From Chloroflexota bacterium (GTDB taxonomy: Bacteria; Chloroflexota; UBA4733): DNA of 43,631 bases. Each line of letters opens with the position of its first letter. Within the stretch, counting starts at the first letter, position 1. The notes under the pieces were generated by a model that did no database searches, was not told the DNA's origin, and saw nothing but the letters and a program-made list of their open reading frames with translations. Made by a program: the position numbers and the translations under genes. The stretch lies in NCBI GenBank assembly GCA_023381555.1, contig JAMCRV010000093.1:1-43631 (forward strand), given 5' to 3'. Positions 37,770 to 43,631 of the stretch are shown here, one piece after another.

Positions 37770-37944
37770 GAACTGGGAGTAACAACGCAAGTAGGAAAAA
37801 GGAGAGATCATGCGCACCACGCCGGCAACGTTGTCCCTGGCCGCCCGCATCCACCACCCACGCAGCCAGGATCGCTGCACAGTTTGAGAGGAATCAGCGC
37901 TGGCACACCCCAGTCGCCTCGCAGTGTTGTGCGTCAGTAGATTG

Positions 37945-39051
37945 CTACACGTGACCGGTGGCGTGGAGGACCCGCTGGTACGCTTCGAAAGTGGTAGCAG
38001 CGCACTGTTTCCATGTGAAAGTCGCCGAGCGCTGTGCCCCTGCTTCCGCAAGCTCCGCTCGCTGCGCCGGATTCGTGGCGAGCTGGACGATGGCTTCGGC
38101 GAAGCCGGCCGGTGATTCATTGCCAACGAGCAGACCAGCGCCTCCAACCAGCTCGACAAGCGCTGTGCCGCTTGTCGCGATGACAGGCGTTCGCGACACC
38201 ATGGCATCGAGCGTTGGTAGTGAGAAGCCTTCGTAGGCAGAGGTCGTGACGTAGAGATCAGCGGCCGCGTAGAACGCGGGAAGGAGATCGCCTGACACGC
38301 CGTCGAAAAAGCGCACCGGCAGGTTGGGATGCTGCTGAAGGGCAGTGAGCGAGAGCCGGCGCCAGCGTTCGCTGCCAGCTCGCCCGACACGCCAGAGTCG
38401 GAGCTTCACACCGAGTCGCTGTGCATCAGCCAGGGCGTCCAAGAGGAGTGGAATGCGCTTGCGTGGCAGCTCGCTCCCCACGTTGAGCAACGTGATGGCC
38501 TCGCTCTCCGCTTCGCTGCCGATGACTGGCGCCAGGCGTGCTACGGCTTCAGCCTTGCCCCACACTCTGGAGACAGTTGGGCCTTCCGGCGTCACCTGAA
38601 CTTGCTTGTCTGTCCAGCCCAACCGGCGCACGAGCGTATCCTTCGTGAACTGACTAGGCGTCAAGATGAGCTGGCTTTGCCGGCGCATGAGCAGCAATGC
38701 CATACGGAACAGAGTGCGGTCCAGGAGGGTCGAATGAGCCCGATCGTACCGGCAATAGAGAGCTCCAAGGTCGTGCACCGTGGTCACGATGGGTAGAGCT
38801 TGCCAGGTGCGCCCGGAGCGTGGCAGCGCTCTGTGCAAGTGCGACGAGAGCACGTGTGCGAGCTCTCCACCAGGAGCCGGTGCGAGCACGGGCAGCAGTG
38901 CCGAGAGGTCACGTCCCAGCACCTTCTTCCCTTGCCGGGAACCGATTCGCTCCGGTGTCACGCGGGAGCCGAGTGCTCGCAGGAGCTGCTGTTCATACTG
39001 CCCGGTTCCGCTGTGGGGATTGAGTGGCAGTCCGACGTAGGTCACGCGCAC
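37945..39051 (-). CDS. GT4-type family 1 glycosyltransferase
   Basis: 368 aa; VTYVGLPLNPHSGTGQYEQQLLRAL, LLNVGSELPRKRIPLLLDALA, ADLYVTTSAYEGFSLPTLDAMVSRTPVIATSGTALVELVGGAGLLV. Confidence 0.9.
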   Translation of the reverse strand: MRVTYVGLPLNPHSGTGQYEQQLLRALGSRVTPERIGSRQGKKVLGRDLSALLPVLAPAPGGELAHVLSSHLHRALPRSGRTWQALPIVTTVHDLGALYCRYDRAHSTLLDRTLFRMALLLMRRQSQLILTPSQFTKDTLVRRLGWTDKQVQVTPEGPTVSRVWGKAEAVARLAPVIGSEAESEAITLLNVGSELPRKRIPLLLDALADAQRLGVKLRLWRVGRAGSERWRRLSLTALQQHPNLPVRFFDGVSGDLLPAFYAAADLYVTTSAYEGFSLPTLDAMVSRTPVIATSGTALVELVGGAGLLVGNESPAGFAEAIVQLATNPAQRAELAEAGAQRSATFTWKQCAATTFEAYQRVLHATGHV

Positions 39052-39174
39052 ATTGGAACTCCCCGGTGACCACTCCAGCCAAGCCTGCAGGGCGCTAGGC
39101 GCAAGGTGGGCTGGCTCGTCCTCTGACAGTGTAGCCGGAGTCTGGGAGACTGGTCTCGATAGTGTGGCACGGTG

Positions 39175-39840
39175 TCAGGGCCGGCGATTGCTGACCACAA
39201 TGGAGATGAAGCTGCGAGCGTTTTGAGTGATGGCTTCCCACTGCCCAGAGTTCACCAGCTCGGGCTTGACCAGGTTGCTGCCAACGGCTAGAGCGACGGC
39301 TCCGGCAGCTAGGAACTCCGCGGCGTTTTCGAGAGAGACTCCACCAGTGGGAACGATGCGGACCTGTGGAAGGGGAGCAAGAACCTCGCGGAGATAGCGA
39401 GGGCCACCCACGCTCGCCGGAAAGAGCTTGACCCAGTTCGCTCCAGCTTCCCATGCGGTGAGAATCTCAGTGGGTGAGAAGGCCCCACAGATGATTGCAA
39501 TCCCATAGCGACGGCAGAGCTCGATGGTAGAAAGGCGGAGAGTTGGCGTGACGACGAACTGTGCTCCGGCAGTGATCGCCGCGCGTGCACTCTCTGGATC
39601 GAGAACGGTGCCCGCGCCAATCAGCAGGCGATCGCCGTGGCTTGCAACAAGATTACCGATGACATCGATGGCATGGCGATTGGTCAGGGTGAATTCGACG
39701 CAGCGCACTCCACCTAACAGCAGGGCATCGGCCAGTTGCTGTGCGGAGCTCAAATCATCGAGGCGGACAACCGCAGTGATCCCCGTGTCTTCGATCCATG
39801 TGACGCTCGGTCGGTCCGCTTCGGAGAATTTATCTGCCAT
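39175..39840 (-). CDS. eda: 2-dehydro-3-deoxy-phosphogluconate (KDPG) aldolase family
   Basis: 221 aa; VRCVEFTLTNRHAIDVI, LIGAGTVLDPESARAAITAGAQFVVTP, WVKLFPASVGGPRYLREVLAPLPQVRIVPTGGV. Confidence 0.9.
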   Translation of the reverse strand: MADKFSEADRPSVTWIEDTGITAVVRLDDLSSAQQLADALLLGGVRCVEFTLTNRHAIDVIGNLVASHGDRLLIGAGTVLDPESARAAITAGAQFVVTPTLRLSTIELCRRYGIAIICGAFSPTEILTAWEAGANWVKLFPASVGGPRYLREVLAPLPQVRIVPTGGVSLENAAEFLAAGAVALAVGSNLVKPELVNSGQWEAITQNARSFISIVVSNRRP

Positions 39841-39850
39841 GCTTGCTCCC

Positions 39851-40820
39851 CTATCTCAGGACCTGACGTGCTCCGTGGGCGAGGAACTCGCTAAGCTCTT
39901 CGCGTGTGATGGTGCAAAACTCTCCTGGAATCGTATGTTTGAGTGCTGCAAGGGCAGCCCCTTGATTGAGTGCCAAGTGTAGGTCGTTTGTGAGCAAGCC
40001 GTCGATGAAGCCAGCAGCGAAGGCATCACCACCACCCAGCCGATCGGCGATCTCGAAGGAGATCAGCTGCGACCGATGGGTCCCTGCTCTTCCGGATGCC
40101 AGCGCGGCAATTGAGCCGCGCAATCCACCGTCTTCGCTGCGTTCTGTGAGGATCGTCCATTCGACGCCGAAGCGCCGGCAGAGTTCTTCAGCTGCAGCCT
40201 CCGGGGAGCCACGTAGATGGAAAAACGTCTCCAGCGCTTCCGCACTGGCAAACACTACCGAACAGTGCGGAAGCAAGCGCTCGTATGCTTGTGCCGCCTG
40301 GCTGGCGGACCACAATCGAGAGCGATAGTTGAGATCGAACGTGGTCGTGATCCCCTGTGAACGAGCAATACGCAAGGCGTGCTCTACCGTTGCGAGGCTT
40401 TCAGCGGACAGAGCCGCTGTGATGCCTGACGTGTGAAAGATGCGGCAAGTTGCGAGGACTACTTCCCATGCGACATCACGTGGATGCAACGTGCTCGCAG
40501 CGGAGCCAGCGCGGTCGTAGACGACTTGTGAAGGACGAGGCGCCAGGCCCTGTTCATAGAAGTAGAGCCCAAGACGCTCGCTAGACCACACCGTGTGCTC
40601 GACTTGGACGCCGTGCTCGCGCGCTGTGCTGGCGACGAGCCGTCCGAGAGGGGACGTCGGGAGCTTGGTGACGAAAGCGACACTCCTGCCGAGGTGGGCG
40701 AGGGCGGCAGCGACGTTCAGCTCTGAGCCGCCCACTACTACTTCAAACCTTGTTGCCGATTCGAGACGGCCGTAACCAGGAGGAGAAAGTCGCAGCATGG
40801 CTTCACCCAACGCCACAACC

Positions 40821-40828
<8 letters not shown>
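39851..40828 (-). CDS. PfkB family sugar kinase (2-keto-3-deoxygluconate kinase-like)
   Basis: 325 aa; VVALGEAMLRLSPPGYGRLE, GGSELNVAAALAHLG, TFDLNYRSRLWS, DRLGGGDAFAAGFI. Confidence 0.9.
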
Positions 40829-43056
<2,228 letters not shown>

Positions 43057-43149
43057 TCAGTGATACTGGTCCTCGCGCCGTGCGACGACGCAGGCAGTGT
43101 ACTGCCTCCCCGTAGCCATGGGCAATTATGGACGGTGAGTGCCACCAGG

Positions 43150-43631
43150 TCAGGGAATCCAGCGCACCCCCTCTTGGGGTACAGGTGATGCTTCGTTCAA
43201 ACGTCCTCGGTGGTCGCGATCGATGAGCAGCCTCTGTATGCCGGCTGCAAACGTTACTTCGGAGTCATCGACCGGCTCGTAACCGATCACCTCACGGGCA
43301 TTGGCGATGCTCCAGAAGGCTCGCGTATTGTTGGAGATGCCGTAAAAGATCTGGAAGGGCACACCCCAGCGGTTGCGAATGTCTCCAGTCTCGATGCTCT
43401 TGACCACCAGTTGCTGGAAGTCCCGATCGCTGATCCAGGCGCCGAGATCGCGCCGGTAACCGACAGGGTTATCTTCAAAGGCCGTAGGTGAGATGAGGCG
43501 GGGAGCGCCGATGCGTAGCATCACGGCTTCTACTGGCCGGCCAGTGATGCCACTGGCATAGACAAAACCGAGCTGTTCGATGGCTATTTTCGCCCACCCG
43601 TACCAGTTGTCGGAATAGGGAGGATCCTCCG
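43150..43631 (-). CDS. NAD(P)-dependent epimerase/dehydratase family (uronate dehydrogenase-like), truncated by the window edge
   Basis: Minus reading from the edge: EDPPYSDNWYGWAKIAIEQLGFVYASGITGRPVEAVMLRIGAPRLISPTAFEDNPVGYRRDLGAWISDRDFQQLVVKSIETGDI; YxxxK catalytic motif (YGWAK). Confidence 0.82.
   Translation of the reverse strand, partial: EDPPYSDNWYGWAKIAIEQLGFVYASGITGRPVEAVMLRIGAPRLISPTAFEDNPVGYRRDLGAWISDRDFQQLVVKSIETGDIRNRWGVPFQIFYGISNNTRAFWSIANAREVIGYEPVDDSEVTFAAGIQRLLIDRDHRGRLNEASPVPQEGVRWIP

Noticed and set aside
37735-37857. N-terminal extension of YefM in the ORF track
   Set aside because: Reads through the operator/promoter palindrome; the ATG at 37734 matches the family N-terminus.

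Overview
The window is a dense, GC-rich bacterial chromosomal segment. Family content suggests a Chloroflexota-like host (inference: the secreted 'YGGVSQLGYPVS' module on the SGNH hydrolase, RNase J, CoaX plus CoaBC). Most of it is ordinary core and carbon metabolism: a glcD-glcE-glcF-metF-methyltransferase operon, rmlB, coaX-coaBC, an rlmD/gatB/aminotransferase/rnj operon, a beta-lactamase-like/VanW pair, a yggS-proC-yggT-DUF167-hisS run, a 3-hydroxyacyl-CoA dehydrogenase-lutC-lutBA operon, tRNA-Glu(UUC), a YefM/YoeB toxin-antitoxin pair, a glycosyltransferase, and a KDPG aldolase/two PfkB kinases/enolase run. Sugar-acid enzyme genes are cut by both window edges. The most unusual structure is a ~3.1 kb insertion (about 33722-36836). 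It is flanked by a 10-bp direct repeat (CGTCTACACC), bounded by ISAs1-like ends, and carries a complete isocitrate dehydrogenase, a small ORF that looks like a stand-alone copy of that enzyme's C-terminal domain, and gene fragments (PurK-like and ATPase-like). It sits two codons before the native stop of lutBA and just upstream of the tRNA-Glu promoter. A second notable feature is a decayed ABC-F ATPase whose second nucleotide-binding domain has lost its Walker A region and whose remnant reads in frame into an SGNH hydrolase. All calls are from reading the sequence and ORF translations; no database search was run.
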